From: Streptomyces sp. ICC1 | GTDB taxonomy: Bacteria > Actinomycetota > Actinomycetes > Streptomycetales > Streptomycetaceae | Assembly: GCF_003287935.1 (NCBI RefSeq) | Contig: NZ_CP030287.1 | Coordinates: forward strand, 8,556,011 to 8,620,010 | Direction of reading: 5' to 3' | DNA length: 64,000 bases | Part shown: piece after piece, positions 36,435 to 44,804 of the stretch | How positions within the stretch are numbered: position 1 is the stretch's first letter | How the letters are laid out: every line of letters starts with the position of its first letter | Position numbers and translations under genes: made by a program | The notes under the pieces: generated by a model | Database searches by the model: none | Told to the model about the DNA's origin: nothing | Seen by the model: only the letters and a program-made list of their open reading frames with translations

Positions 36435-37640
36435 TCACCACCCGGCGGGAGCCCCCGCCGGCACGGCGAAGACGCTCCCGTCCGGCGCCGACGCGTACAC
36501 CCGCCCGCCCCCGGCCGCCGGCGCCGGCAGGTTCGCCGCCTGCTTCCCGCTGCCCATACGGGGCTTCGTCTGCCCGGCGAGCCGCCTGCTCGCCGTGTCC
36601 ACGGCGAGCAGCCGCCCGTCCAGCGCGCTGAGGTACACCAGGCCGTCGCCCGACACCGGACGCGAGGCCGCGCTGACGCCGGTCTCCAGCCGCCACTCCT
36701 CCCGTTCCGGGCCCACGGCGGCCAGCGCCCCCGAGGTGCCGAAGACGTACACCTCCCCGTCCGGCCCGGCCGCGGCCTGCGCCTGGAGCAGCGGGGCCAG
36801 CAGCCGCGTCGTGCGCACCGCGCGGGAGCGCAGGTCGATCCGTACGACCGCGTGGGTCATCAATTCGGCGTCGCTGTCCAGCAGGTGCAGGCTGCCGCCC
36901 GCCACCGCGAACGGCTCCACCGTCCCGGCCACCCGCACCTGCCCGCGCGGCGCCCCGTTCGCCGGATCGACCTCCGCGACCTGCGTCGACTTCCCGTCCC
37001 CGGCCGGCGTGGAGACGTAGAGGGCGACGGCCGCGCCGTCCGCCTCCGCGGGCCCCGCGCACCAGACGGAGCCGACCCCGCCGATGTCCTTGGTCCACCG
37101 CACCGCCCCGGTGGCCGCGTCCAGCGCGGTGGCCTTCCCGTCCGCCCCCGTCACCACGACCCGGTCCCCGGCGGGCACGGCCTTCGCGCCGGACGGCAGC
37201 GCGTGCCGCCACCGTTCCGCGCCCGTCGCCGGATCCAGCGCCTGGAGCACCCGGCCGCCCGCCGGCGCCGTCAGGACGAGCCCGCCGCCGTACAGCGGGG
37301 CGTCGGTCCTCGCGGCACCCTGCGCGGAGCGCACCGACCACAGCACCGTCCCGTCGGCGGGGTCGATCCGGGCGGCCGCGAGACCCGCGCCCGAGCAGTA
37401 GAGGGCCGCCGCCTGCCAGGAGCACGCCGCGGCCCGGTCACCCAGCGAGGTCTGCCACGGAGCGACGGCAGGGGCCGCCGGGGGGACCGGCGGGGCCGTT
37501 CCCCGCGCGGTGGCAGGCCCGGGGGACCCGCCGGCGGAGCCGGTCAGCAGGTACGTCCCGAGCGCCCCGCCCGCGAGCAGCAGCCCTTGCCGGGCGCGCT
37601 GCCCCCGGACCCCGCGCCCCAAACGCCGGCGTGGCCGGAT
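36435..37640 (-). CDS. PQQ-like beta-propeller repeat protein, N-terminal part missing
   Basis: This is the extracellular part of a propeller protein. After a membrane or signal-type stretch (LLLAGGALGTYLLTG) and a Pro/Ala linker come repeated blades such as LDPATGAERWRHALP, LDAATGAVRWTKDIGG and VDTASRRLAGQTKP. In Streptomyces this module commonly forms the C-terminus of membrane Ser/Thr kinases. No kinase domain is present, and no start codon can be found before the frame meets the MFS gene near 37640. It is therefore a likely truncated kinase sensor. Confidence 0.75.
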   Translation of the reverse strand: MRPRRRLGRGVRGQRARQGLLLAGGALGTYLLTGSAGGSPGPATARGTAPPVPPAAPAVAPWQTSLGDRAAACSWQAAALYCSGAGLAAARIDPADGTVLWSVRSAQGAARTDAPLYGGGLVLTAPAGGRVLQALDPATGAERWRHALPSGAKAVPAGDRVVVTGADGKATALDAATGAVRWTKDIGGVGSVWCAGPAEADGAAVALYVSTPAGDGKSTQVAEVDPANGAPRGQVRVAGTVEPFAVAGGSLHLLDSDAELMTHAVVRIDLRSRAVRTTRLLAPLLQAQAAAGPDGEVYVFGTSGALAAVGPEREEWRLETGVSAASRPVSGDGLVYLSALDGRLLAVDTASRRLAGQTKPRMGSGKQAANLPAPAAGGGRVYASAPDGSVFAVPAGAPAGW

Positions 37641-37645
37641 CCGGC

Positions 37646-38872
37646 TCAGGCCGCCTGCGGCTCGGGCTTGCGCCAGGGGCGGCACAGCGCGGCGAAGCAG
37701 CCGACCGCCAGCAGCGAGCACGTCAGCTGGACCAGCGCCATCGGCACCGCCGTGTCCTCGCCGGCGATCCCGACCAGCGGCGAGGCGACGGCCCCGACCA
37801 GGAACGAGGAGGTGCCGAGCAGCGCGGAGGCCGAGCCGGCCGCGTGCGGGGCGCGCATCAGGGCCTGCGCGTTGGTGTTGGGCAGCACCAGGCCCATCGC
37901 CGACATCAGGACGAAGAGCCCCGCGCAGACCGGGAAGAGCCCGACCTCGCCGAACGCCCCGGTCGACATGAGGAGCAGGGCCACCGAGGCGGCCGTGATG
38001 ACCGCCAGTCCGACCGCCAGGACCTTGTCCATGCTGACCCGGCCGACCAGCAGCTTGCCGTTGACCTGGCCGACCGCGATCAGGCCGACGGAGTTGACGC
38101 CGAACAGCAGGCTGAAGGTCTGCGGCGAAGCACCGTAGATCTCCTGCACCACGAACGGCGAGGCGGCTATGTAGGAGAAGAGGACCGCGAAGGAGAAGCC
38201 GCCGGCCAGGGTGTAGCCGGCGAAGACGCGGTCGGCGAAGAGCCCGCGCATGGTCGACAGCGCGGCGCCGACCCCGCCGGTCTGGCGGCGTTCGGGCGGC
38301 AGCGTCTCGTCCAGCTTGTGCCAGACCGTGAAGGTCAGGACGGCGCCGATGACGGTCAGGACGACGAAGACGCCGCGCCAGTCGGCGAAGCGCAGGATCT
38401 GGCCGCCGATGAGCGGGGCGATGATCGGGGCCACGCCGGATATGAGCATCAGGGTGGAGAAGAACCGGGCCATCTCGACCCCGTCGTACAAGTCGCGTAC
38501 GACGGCCCGCGCGATGACGATCGCGGCCGCGCCGGCCAGGCCCTGGAGCAGGCGGAAGCCGATCAGCAGCTCGGCGGTCGGGGCGAAGGCGCAGGTGGCG
38601 GTGGCCAGGACGTAGACGACCATGCCGATCAGCAGCGGGGTGCGCCGGCCCCACTTGTCGCTCATGGGGCCGATGACCAGTTGGCCGAGCGCCATGCCGG
38701 CGAGGCAGGCGGTGAGGGTGAGCTGGACGGTGGCGGCCGGGCTGTTCAGGGCGGTGGTCACCGCCGGTAGGGCCGGCAGGTACATGTCCATGGACAGCGG
38801 GGGCAGCGCGGTGAGCCCACCGAGGATGAAGGTGACGAGCAGCCCGGTCCGGCGGGCGGCCGTCAGGGGCAG
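37646..38872 (-). CDS. Bcr/CflA-type MFS drug efflux transporter, start codon lost
   Basis: About 408 residues with 12 membrane helices. It has the family start RTGLLVTFILGGLTALPPLSMDMYLPALP, motif A GPMSDKWGRRTPLLIG and motif C-like GVAPIIAPLIGG, and ends CRPWRKPEPQAA. These proton antiporters export chloramphenicol-, bicyclomycin- or sulfonamide-type drugs. The first helix is complete, but the normal start is replaced at about 38872 by the arm of a large inverted repeat. The two sequences share a short stretch (gtacggttcctgcc), which could have mediated the join. Confidence 0.88.
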   Translation of the reverse strand: MPLTAARRTGLLVTFILGGLTALPPLSMDMYLPALPAVTTALNSPAATVQLTLTACLAGMALGQLVIGPMSDKWGRRTPLLIGMVVYVLATATCAFAPTAELLIGFRLLQGLAGAAAIVIARAVVRDLYDGVEMARFFSTLMLISGVAPIIAPLIGGQILRFADWRGVFVVLTVIGAVLTFTVWHKLDETLPPERRQTGGVGAALSTMRGLFADRVFAGYTLAGGFSFAVLFSYIAASPFVVQEIYGASPQTFSLLFGVNSVGLIAVGQVNGKLLVGRVSMDKVLAVGLAVITAASVALLLMSTGAFGEVGLFPVCAGLFVLMSAMGLVLPNTNAQALMRAPHAAGSASALLGTSSFLVGAVASPLVGIAGEDTAVPMALVQLTCSLLAVGCFAALCRPWRKPEPQAA

Positions 38873-38887
38873 GAACCGTACGGCCCG

Positions 38888-39199
38888 GTGCACGAAGGGC
38901 GGCCGGTCGGCGCCGTTCAGTGCGAAGTCGGCGCCCGCGCCGTCCTTCGCGCCGGGCCGGTCGGTACCGCCGCGACCTTCGGCGGCGGGCTCGACGGTGA
39001 ACCGCCAGGGCCTGGCGCGCACTTGGTCCGCCGTGGCAACGATCGGATCGGGCGCGGCGGGGGTACGGGCAGACCCGGTCGGCGGCGTGCGCGCCGCCAG
39101 GGTGTCCACCAGCAGCCGCGCCGCCGGACCCCGGGCCGCGACCGCGGCAGCGGCCGCCGCGGCCGAGATCCGCGTCACGGTGAAGGGCCGCTCCGCCAT
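38888..39199 (-). CDS. Unidentified gene, N-terminal part
   Basis: A frame of 104 codons begins MAERPFTVTRISAAAAAAAVAARGPA and continues LLVDTLAARTPP to GADRPPFVHR. Its second half (39036-38888) is identical in reverse to the start of the plus-strand piece at 39243-39794. Joining the two would give a protein of about 240 residues. I do not recognise the family; no signal peptide or membrane helix is visible. Confidence 0.4.
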
Positions 39200-39389
39200 C
39201 GCCGGGGGCGGGAGGCGGATCTCCCGCCAGCCGGTCCAGTCCACGGCGGACCAAGTGCGCGCCAGGCCCTGGCGGTTCACCGTCGAGCCCGCCGCCGAAG
39301 GTCGCGGCGGTACCGACCGGCCCGGCGCGAAGGACGGCGCGGGCGCCGACTTCGCACTGAACGGCGCCGACCGGCCGCCCTTCGTGCAC
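38888..39389. repeat. Inverted repeat, 149-bp arms with 204-bp spacer
   Basis: Arms 38888-39036 and 39241-39389 appear exactly complementary, with weaker similarity a few bases beyond. The arms carry coding sequence of an unidentified gene in both orientations. This looks like a fold-back chimera or an assembly error rather than a mobile element; no transposase or target duplication is seen. Confidence 0.85.
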
Positions 39390-39794
39390 CGGGGCGTACG
39401 GTTCCTGCCGCTCGCGGCCGCCCGCCGCACCCTCGACGGCGGCGGGCTGGCCCGGATCGGGGCCCTGCGCGCCGCCCTCGCGGCCGCCGCCCGGGAAGCG
39501 GGCACGGGCGCGGTGGCCGTGGTACAGCCGTACGCGCCGCAGGCCGTCGACCGCAAGGAAGCCGCCCTGCGGCTGCACCTCCTCGCGGAGTTCCGGCGGG
39601 CCACCGGCAAACGGGCCGCCGTCATCACGGTGGGCGCCCCGCGCTTCGCGGCCGGCCGAAGCGAGGGCGTCCTCGCCGTCGAGGCCCCGCGCGGCGGCCG
39701 GACCCTGATCGGCGCCGACGCCCACGCCACCGGCGACTGGCTCTCCGTACGACCCGACGTCGTGCCCGGAACCGTGCTCGGTGCTAGCCGGTGA
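39243..39794 (+). CDS. Unidentified gene, C-terminal part
   Basis: The 183 codons run from ADQVRARPWRF to a TGA at 39792. Coding character is supported by G/C third positions and a composition richer than the opposite strand. Notable parts are PFVHRGVRFLPLAAARR, AVVQPYAPQAVDRKEAALRLHLLAEFRRATGKRAAVI, and a glycine-rich end. No known motif is recognised. The 5' part seems to be the minus-strand piece at 38888-39199. Its stop overlaps the FBP gene's stop by 11 bases. Confidence 0.45.
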   Translation, partial: TADQVRARPWRFTVEPAAEGRGGTDRPGAKDGAGADFALNGADRPPFVHRGVRFLPLAAARRTLDGGGLARIGALRAALAAAAREAGTGAVAVVQPYAPQAVDRKEAALRLHLLAEFRRATGKRAAVITVGAPRFAAGRSEGVLAVEAPRGGRTLIGADAHATGDWLSVRPDVVPGTVLGASR

Positions 39795-40287
39795 CCTTGG
39801 CGGTGAAGGAGTCGAGGTTGCCGAGTGCGCGGTCGATCTTCTCCTCGACCGTCAGCGTCTCCTCGAAGCCCCGGGTCTTCAGCTTCGGCTGGCGCTTGCC
39901 CCTGATGTACAGGGAGCAGGCCAGGTCGGAGCAGACGTAGGTCCCGACCGTGTTGCCGTCGCGGCCGCGGGCTCCGGCGAGCGGGGCCACGAGGAGGGTG
40001 ACGCCCGAGGAGGTGTGACCCGTCAGGCAGATCTGGCAGATGCTGGACTTGAAGCCGCCCACCCGGTTCGCGGCCGGGACCCGCAGTGAGATGCCGAGGG
40101 CGCCGCCGTCGGCCAGGGGCCGCACGATGTGCGCCCGCAGCGGGGCCGCGGGATCCACCCAGCCGAGGAAGTCGAGGTCCTCCCAGGGGAGTTCGGCGAA
40201 GTCGGTCGGCAGCTTGAGGCGTGCCGCCTCGCCCTTGGTGCAGTTCACGAAGGAGGCGCGGATCTGTTGGTCGGTGAGCGGGTCCAT
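39784..40287 (-). CDS. FBP domain protein (EF-G-binding, treble-clef zinc finger)
   Basis: This 167-residue protein has a short helical start (LTDQQIRASFVNCTKGEAARL). Its C-terminal treble-clef zinc finger has CQICLTGHTSSGVTLL and YVCSDLACSLYIRGKR, as in FusB/FBP elongation-factor-G-binding proteins. Known FusB binds EF-G and rescues fusidic-acid-stalled ribosomes. Actinobacterial members are chromosomal, and whether they confer resistance is not known. The start ATG is at 40287. Confidence 0.85.
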   Translation of the reverse strand: MDPLTDQQIRASFVNCTKGEAARLKLPTDFAELPWEDLDFLGWVDPAAPLRAHIVRPLADGGALGISLRVPAANRVGGFKSSICQICLTGHTSSGVTLLVAPLAGARGRDGNTVGTYVCSDLACSLYIRGKRQPKLKTRGFEETLTVEEKIDRALGNLDSFTAKVTG

Positions 40288-40375
40288 GAAACGAACGGTA
40301 CGTGCTGGTGGGAGCCCTGGTCACCTGCTTTTGGCGGCCGCCGGGGCCGCCGCCGCGGCCCGCGGCCCCGGGTCC

Positions 40376-41440
40376 TCAGAGGCGGACGAGGGTGACCTCG
40401 GTGGCCTTGACGCTGGTCCACACCTCGGCGCCGTCGGTGATCCCCAGCTCGGCGGCCGCGTCCGGGGTGATCTCCGCGACCAGGTCGGGCGTCTGCGCCG
40501 AGCCGATCAGCACGCGCAGCCGGCTGCCGACCGAGGTGATCTCCCGTACGGTCCCGGGCCAGACGTTGCGGGGGCTGCCGCCCGGGCGCTCCCGGTGGAC
40601 GGACACGGCCTCGGGGGCGATGATCGCGAGGGCCCGCGCCCCCTCGGGCAGCACCTCCGCCACCACCAGACGGCCCCCGCCCGCGAGTGCCAGGCCGTCG
40701 GCCGACGCCGTGCCGGACCACGCGTTGCGCCCCAGCATCCGGGCCACCCACGGGGAACGCGGATGCCGGGTGACCTCGGAGGGCGGTGCGTCCTGGAGGG
40801 TCCGGCCGTCGGCGAGCACGAGCACCCGGTCGGCCAGCGAGACCGCCTCGACGGGATCGTGGGTGACGATGAGGCAGACCCCGCCGAAGCCGGCCAGGTG
40901 GGTGCGCAGGGTGTGCCGGACGCGGGCGCGCGTCGTCTGGTCGAGGGCGGCGAGCGGCTCGTCGAGGAGCAGCAGCCGCGGCCGGGCCGCGAGCGCGCGG
41001 GCGAGGGCCACCCGCTGGGCCTGGCCGCCGGAGAGCTGCGCGGGCTTGCGGCGGGCGAGGTGGCCGACGCCGAGCCGGTCGAGCCAGGCCTGGGCCTCGG
41101 CGCGGGCCTCGGCGCGCGGCACCCCGCGGGCACGCAGCCCGTAGGCGGTGTTGGCGAGGGCGGTCAGGTGCGGGAAGAGCGCGCCGTCCTGCGGGACCCA
41201 CGCCACCTGCCGCTTGTGCGGGGGCAGCGCGGTGACGTCGGCGTCGCCGAGCCTGAGCTCGGCGTACGCGCGCGGGGTGAGGCCGAGGAGGGCGCGCAGG
41301 AGGGTGGTCTTGCCCGCGCCGTTCTCGCCGACGACGGCGATGGTGGTGCCGGGTTCGGCGTCGAGGGTGAGCTCGTTGAAACCGGTGACGGTGGCGTGCA
41401 GGGGCCAGCGTCCGCCGTCGGCGGGGGCGGCGGGGGCCCT
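40376..41440 (-). CDS. Molybdate-type ABC transporter ATPase, start not visible
   Basis: The open frame has an ATPase domain with Walker A GENGAGKTTLLRALLG, Q-loop VPQDGALFPHL, signature LSGGQAQRVALARALA, Walker B LLLLDEPLAALD and H-loop VTHDP. A C-terminal TOBE domain (EITSVGSRLRVLIGSAQTPDLVAEIT..VWTSVKATEVTLV) resembles ModC. There is no good start codon. The sequence upstream of HATVTGFNELTLDAEPG is Pro/Ala/Gly-rich and probably belongs to a join or carries frame errors. No modA/modB partners remain next to it. Confidence 0.75.
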   Translation of the reverse strand, partial: RAPAAPADGGRWPLHATVTGFNELTLDAEPGTTIAVVGENGAGKTTLLRALLGLTPRAYAELRLGDADVTALPPHKRQVAWVPQDGALFPHLTALANTAYGLRARGVPRAEARAEAQAWLDRLGVGHLARRKPAQLSGGQAQRVALARALAARPRLLLLDEPLAALDQTTRARVRHTLRTHLAGFGGVCLIVTHDPVEAVSLADRVLVLADGRTLQDAPPSEVTRHPRSPWVARMLGRNAWSGTASADGLALAGGGRLVVAEVLPEGARALAIIAPEAVSVHRERPGGSPRNVWPGTVREITSVGSRLRVLIGSAQTPDLVAEITPDAAAELGITDGAEVWTSVKATEVTLVRL

Positions 41441-41520
41441 CCGGTTCCCCCTCCCTCCCGTCCTCCCCGACCCCGGACGGCCACCCGGCCGCCGGGGTCC
41501 TCGCCGCTGGGGGTACCGTC

Positions 41521-42339
41521 GTGGGCGTGTACCGCTTTGTACTGACCCGGCAGTGGGTGTGCCTCACCCTCATCGGCCTCGTCCTCATCCCCGCGATGAT
41601 CAAGCTGGGGTTCTGGCAGTTCCACCGCCACGAGCACCGGGTCGCGCAGAACGAGCTCATCGACGCCAACCTCAAGGCGAAGCCGGTCCCGATGACCGAG
41701 GTCACCTCTCCCGGGCACGTCGTCCCGCGCGCCGACTACTGGCGCGCCGTGACCGCCACCGGCACCTACGACCCCGCGCACGAGGTCGTCGTACGGATGC
41801 GCACCTCCAACGACGACCGGGTCGGCTTCCAGGTCGTGACCCCGCTGGTGCAGGCCGACGGCCGGGTCGTGCTCGTCAACCGCGGCTGGGTGGCGGGCGG
41901 CGACGACCCGCGCGCATACCCCCCGGTGCCGGCCCCGCCCGCGGGCGAGGTGACGGTGACCGGCAGGCTGAAGGCCGACGAGACGAGCGGCGGCAGCGGC
42001 ATCAAGGACCGCAAGGGCCTGCCGGACCGCCAGGTGATGCTGATCAACAGCGCGCGGCAGGCGGCGTACCTCGGCAAGCCGGTCCTCGGCGGATACCTGG
42101 AGCTCACCGCGCCCCTCCCGGCCGAAGGCAAACCCGAGGCGGTCGCCGAGCCGGACCACGACTCGATCGGCCCGCACATGGCGTACGCCGTGCAGTGGTG
42201 GCTCTTCACCTTCGCGGTGCCGGTGGGCTGGATCGTCCTGGTCCGGCGCGAGAAGCGCGACCGCGACGCGGCAGCCGCCGCCGGGGCCGGCGCAGCCGGG
42301 GCCGGCGCAGCCGAGCGGGAGCCGCTGGCGACGGCGTAG
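41521..42339 (+). CDS. SURF1 family cytochrome oxidase assembly protein
   Basis: This 272-residue protein has two membrane helices, residues 12-30 (CLTLIGLVLIPAMIKLGFWQF) and near 225-245 (WWLFTFAVPVGWIVLV). The loop outside the membrane carries SURF1 motifs: GFWQFHRHEHR, GFQVVTPLVQADGRVVLVNRGWV and HMAYAVQWWLF. It helps assemble the haem-copper oxidase. GTG 41521 or GTG 41527 could be the start. The tail is an Ala/Gly repeat. Confidence 0.9.
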   Translation: MGVYRFVLTRQWVCLTLIGLVLIPAMIKLGFWQFHRHEHRVAQNELIDANLKAKPVPMTEVTSPGHVVPRADYWRAVTATGTYDPAHEVVVRMRTSNDDRVGFQVVTPLVQADGRVVLVNRGWVAGGDDPRAYPPVPAPPAGEVTVTGRLKADETSGGSGIKDRKGLPDRQVMLINSARQAAYLGKPVLGGYLELTAPLPAEGKPEAVAEPDHDSIGPHMAYAVQWWLFTFAVPVGWIVLVRREKRDRDAAAAAGAGAAGAGAAEREPLATA

Positions 42340-42349
42340 CGTGGCGGGC

Positions 42350-43105
42350 ATGGATCTTGGACTGAAGGACCGTGTCTACGTCGTCACCGGCGCGACCAGG
42401 GGCCTGGGTTACGCCTCCGCCCGCGAACTGGCCGCCGACGGCGCGAAGGTGGTGCTGACCGGCCGGGACGCCGCGCGCACCGAGGCCGCGGCCGCGACGC
42501 TGGGCCCGAACGCGGTCGGCGTGGCCGCGGACAACTCCGACCCGGAGGTGGCCTCCCGCCTGATCACAGAGGCCCGGGAGCGCTTCGGCCGCTTCGACGG
42601 CATCCTCATCAGCGTGGGCGGTCCGGCTCCGGGCTCGGCGGCGGACAACACCGACGAGCAGTGGACGGCGGCGTTCGAGTCGGTCTTCCTCGGCGCGGTC
42701 CGCCTCGCGCGGGCGGCCGCCGCCGAGCTGGGCGAGGGCGGGGTCATCGGCTTCGTCCTGTCGGGATCGGTCCACGAGCCGATCCCGGGCCTCACCATCT
42801 CCAACGGCCTGCGCCCCGGCCTCGCCGGCTTCGCGAAGTCCCTCTCGGTGGAACTGGGGCCGCGCGGCATCCGTGTGGTCGGCCTGCTCCCCGCCCGCAT
42901 CGACACCGACCGGGTGCGCGAGCTCGACGCCCTGTCCGGGGACGCGGCCGCCGCCCGCACCGGCAACGAATCCCGGATCCCGCTGCGGCGCTACGGCACC
43001 CCGGAGGAGTTCGGCCGCTCGGCGGCGTTCCTGCTGTCCCCGGCGGCCTCGTACCTGACCGGGATCATGCTCCCGGTGGACGGCGGCTCCCGCCACGGGT
43101 TCTGA
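42350..43105 (+). CDS. Short-chain dehydrogenase/reductase
   Basis: This 251-residue classical SDR has NAD(P)-binding TGATRGLG at residues 12-19. The active-site area reads GFVLSGSVHEPIPGLTISNGLRPGLAGFAKSLSVELG, where the usual Y-x-x-x-K is not evident: Tyr is replaced by Ile/Ser around TISN. The C-terminus is SYLTGIMLPVDGGS, as usual. It is therefore a divergent SDR whose catalytic tetrad needs checking. ATG 42350 follows ggcggg and lies 11 bases after the SURF1 stop, so the two may be cotranscribed. Confidence 0.85.
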   Translation: MDLGLKDRVYVVTGATRGLGYASARELAADGAKVVLTGRDAARTEAAAATLGPNAVGVAADNSDPEVASRLITEARERFGRFDGILISVGGPAPGSAADNTDEQWTAAFESVFLGAVRLARAAAAELGEGGVIGFVLSGSVHEPIPGLTISNGLRPGLAGFAKSLSVELGPRGIRVVGLLPARIDTDRVRELDALSGDAAAARTGNESRIPLRRYGTPEEFGRSAAFLLSPAASYLTGIMLPVDGGSRHGF

Positions 43106-43129
43106 CAGGGCGGCCTGTCCGGGGCGCCC

Positions 43130-43149
43130 TGTCCGGGGCGCCCCGGACA
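43130..43149. terminator. Palindromic terminator
   Basis: The bases tgtccggggcgccccggaca form a perfect palindrome between the convergent SDR and amaP genes. Confidence 0.6.
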
Positions 43150-43153
43150 CCCC

Positions 43154-43699
43154 CTACGTCACCCGCCGCGCCCGGCGGGGGGTGACGTGGAGGCGGGCCT
43201 CCGTGGGCAGGGCGGCGAGCCCGGCCGAGGCGCGGGCGCGGTCCAGGACCGGGCCCGCCAGCGCGGCCAGCGCGTCGGCCGGCACCGCGTGCGGCTCCAG
43301 CTCCAGCGCGAGCCGCAGGGCCGGGGCCCCGCGCCGCCGCCACAGCGCGACCCGGCAGTCGGCCGCGCCCTCCACCGCCTCCAGTACGTCGGCGGCCACG
43401 GCCGCCTCCAGCGCGCGGCCCCGCAGCACCGCGAAGGCCCCGTCGCCGGTGTCCACCAGCACCGCCGCCAGCCGCGCGCGCCGCAGTTGGGACAGCAGCC
43501 ACCACAGGGCCAGCAGGACGCAGACCCCCAGCAGGGCGAGCAGCAGCCACCACGGCAGGACCCGGCGCTCCTGCGCCGTCAGCAGCGGCTCGTGGCGGCC
43601 CGCGAGCGGCCGGGACGCGGTCAGCAGCACGACACCCGCCGCCAGCAGCGCCGCTCCGAGCAGGGCGAGCAGGACCCGGTTCACCCCGGACAGGCTCAC
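43154..43699 (-). CDS. amaP: Alkaline shock response membrane anchor protein AmaP
   Basis: This 181-residue protein has two N-terminal membrane helices (VNRVLLALLGAALLAAGVVLL and WWLLLALLGVCVLLALWWLL). A cytoplasmic domain follows, with GDGAFAVLRGRALEAAVAADVLEAVEGAADCRV. AmaP anchors Asp23-type proteins to the membrane. It is the last gene of a tight minus-strand operon (45239 to 43154), in which four of five genes overlap by four bases. Confidence 0.85.
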   Translation of the reverse strand: MSLSGVNRVLLALLGAALLAAGVVLLTASRPLAGRHEPLLTAQERRVLPWWLLLALLGVCVLLALWWLLSQLRRARLAAVLVDTGDGAFAVLRGRALEAAVAADVLEAVEGAADCRVALWRRRGAPALRLALELEPHAVPADALAALAGPVLDRARASAGLAALPTEARLHVTPRRARRVT

Positions 43700-44226
43700 C
43701 GCCGGGTCACCCGCACCCTCGGCCGCAGCTCGTGCGCCAGGCCCAGCTCCTCGGCTCCGACGGCGAGCACCGCGTCCAGGTCGGCCCGTACCTCGTGCAG
43801 TTCGCGGAAGTGGGACACGGCCCGGACCCCGACGCGGGTCCGGCCCACCCTGACCCGTACGGAGAGCACCCCGGCCACCTCCATCACCCGGTCGCGCAGC
43901 ACCTGTGCGGCGGCCTTGCGTTCCAGTCCGGCGCGGACTTCGGGGTGTGCGGCCCGCATGGGCAGGATCCCGCGCAGGCCCGGCGTGAGGGCGTACAGCA
44001 GCAGAGCGGCCCCGGCCACGGCGAGGACGCCGCCGCCGATCAGGACGCCGGGGTCCGCCGGGGTGTGCCGCTCCAGCGCGCGGGCGAGCTCGCGGCGCCA
44101 GCGCATGGCGGGCCGGTGGGCCCGGACCGCGGCCAGGTCGTAGAGGAAGAGCCCCGCCACGGCCAGCACGGCGAACGCCGCCAGCGCGGCCGGGAGCCGC
44201 CGGGGCGAGCGGAACCTGGCGGTCAC
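43696..44226 (-). CDS. DUF6286 membrane protein
   Basis: This 176-residue protein has two membrane helices (AALAAFAVLAVAGLFLYDLAAV and VLIGGGVLAVAGAALLLYALTPG), then a domain with VRAGLERKAAAQVLRDRVMEVAGVLSVRVRVGR. It is always found in Asp23/AmaP operons of actinobacteria. Its start overlaps the upstream stop by GTGA. The function is probably structural in the envelope complex. Confidence 0.8.
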   Translation of the reverse strand: MTARFRSPRRLPAALAAFAVLAVAGLFLYDLAAVRAHRPAMRWRRELARALERHTPADPGVLIGGGVLAVAGAALLLYALTPGLRGILPMRAAHPEVRAGLERKAAAQVLRDRVMEVAGVLSVRVRVGRTRVGVRAVSHFRELHEVRADLDAVLAVGAEELGLAHELRPRVRVTRR

Positions 44227-44585
44227 CGCAGCCGCCGGTCCCGCCCGGCGGCGGGCCGGGCCCGCTCCGGGCGCAGCCGCTCGATGTCGATGTCGACCTC
44301 GGGTACGGCCATCTCCGCGTACTCCTCGACGCGCAGGGCGACCTGGCGGCGTACGTTCGCGCACTGGGCGGCGAGGTCGGAGGGGTAGGCCAGCTCCAGG
44401 GCCACCCGTACCCGGGCGATGTCGTGGTGCACGGTGACGGTGGCGTGCGGCGGCGCGGCGCCGGCTCCGGCGAGCGCCTCGCGCGCGGCCCGGGCGGCGA
44501 TCTTCGCCACGACCCGGTCGGCGATGCGGGTCGCGCCCCGTTCGGCGGCGGCCACCCGTGGCGGGGCGGGCCTGGGCGTGCTCAT
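44223..44585 (-). CDS. Asp23/Gls24 family protein (short form)
   Basis: This 120-residue protein has TRIADRVVAKIAARAAREAL, then a beta-alpha-beta core ATVTVHHDIARVRVALELAYP..LAAQCANVRRQVALRVEEYAEMAVPEVDIDIERL, which is the Asp23 fold. It probably forms membrane-associated oligomers with the larger Asp23 protein at 44805-45239. ATGA overlap with the neighbour. Confidence 0.8.
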   Translation of the reverse strand: MSTPRPAPPRVAAAERGATRIADRVVAKIAARAAREALAGAGAAPPHATVTVHHDIARVRVALELAYPSDLAAQCANVRRQVALRVEEYAEMAVPEVDIDIERLRPERARPAAGRDRRLR

Positions 44586-44794
44586 CGGTCGCGATCCCGG
44601 TCGCGGGGGCGGGGGCGGTCGCGATCCCGGGGGCGGAAGAAGTCGCCGGGTTCCAGGTCTCCGTCGAGGAACCGCCCGACGACGAAGCCGATGGCGCCGA
44701 GCGCCGCCACCAGCAGGAAGGCCCCGAATCCGCCGAAGTAGCCGGCGAACCCCAGTGCCATGCCGGCCACCAGGCCGACGACCGCCATGCTCAT
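44582..44794 (-). CDS. DUF2273-like small membrane protein
   Basis: This 70-residue protein has two hydrophobic helices (VVGLVAGMALGFAGYFGGFGAFLLVAALGAIGFVVG) and an Arg-Asp repeat tail (RDRDRPRPRDRDRDR). It corresponds to the small DUF2273-type membrane protein seen beside amaP in many Gram-positive operons. The tail is unusual and could bind the acidic Asp23 protein; that is inference. Confidence 0.75.
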   Translation of the reverse strand: MSMAVVGLVAGMALGFAGYFGGFGAFLLVAALGAIGFVVGRFLDGDLEPGDFFRPRDRDRPRPRDRDRDR

Positions 44795-44804
44795 GCGGGC
44801 TCCT

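Noticed and set aside
38888..39389. Mobile element with terminal inverted repeats
   Set aside because: The arms carry ordinary coding sequence, the spacer has no transposase, and no target-site duplication flanks the repeat.
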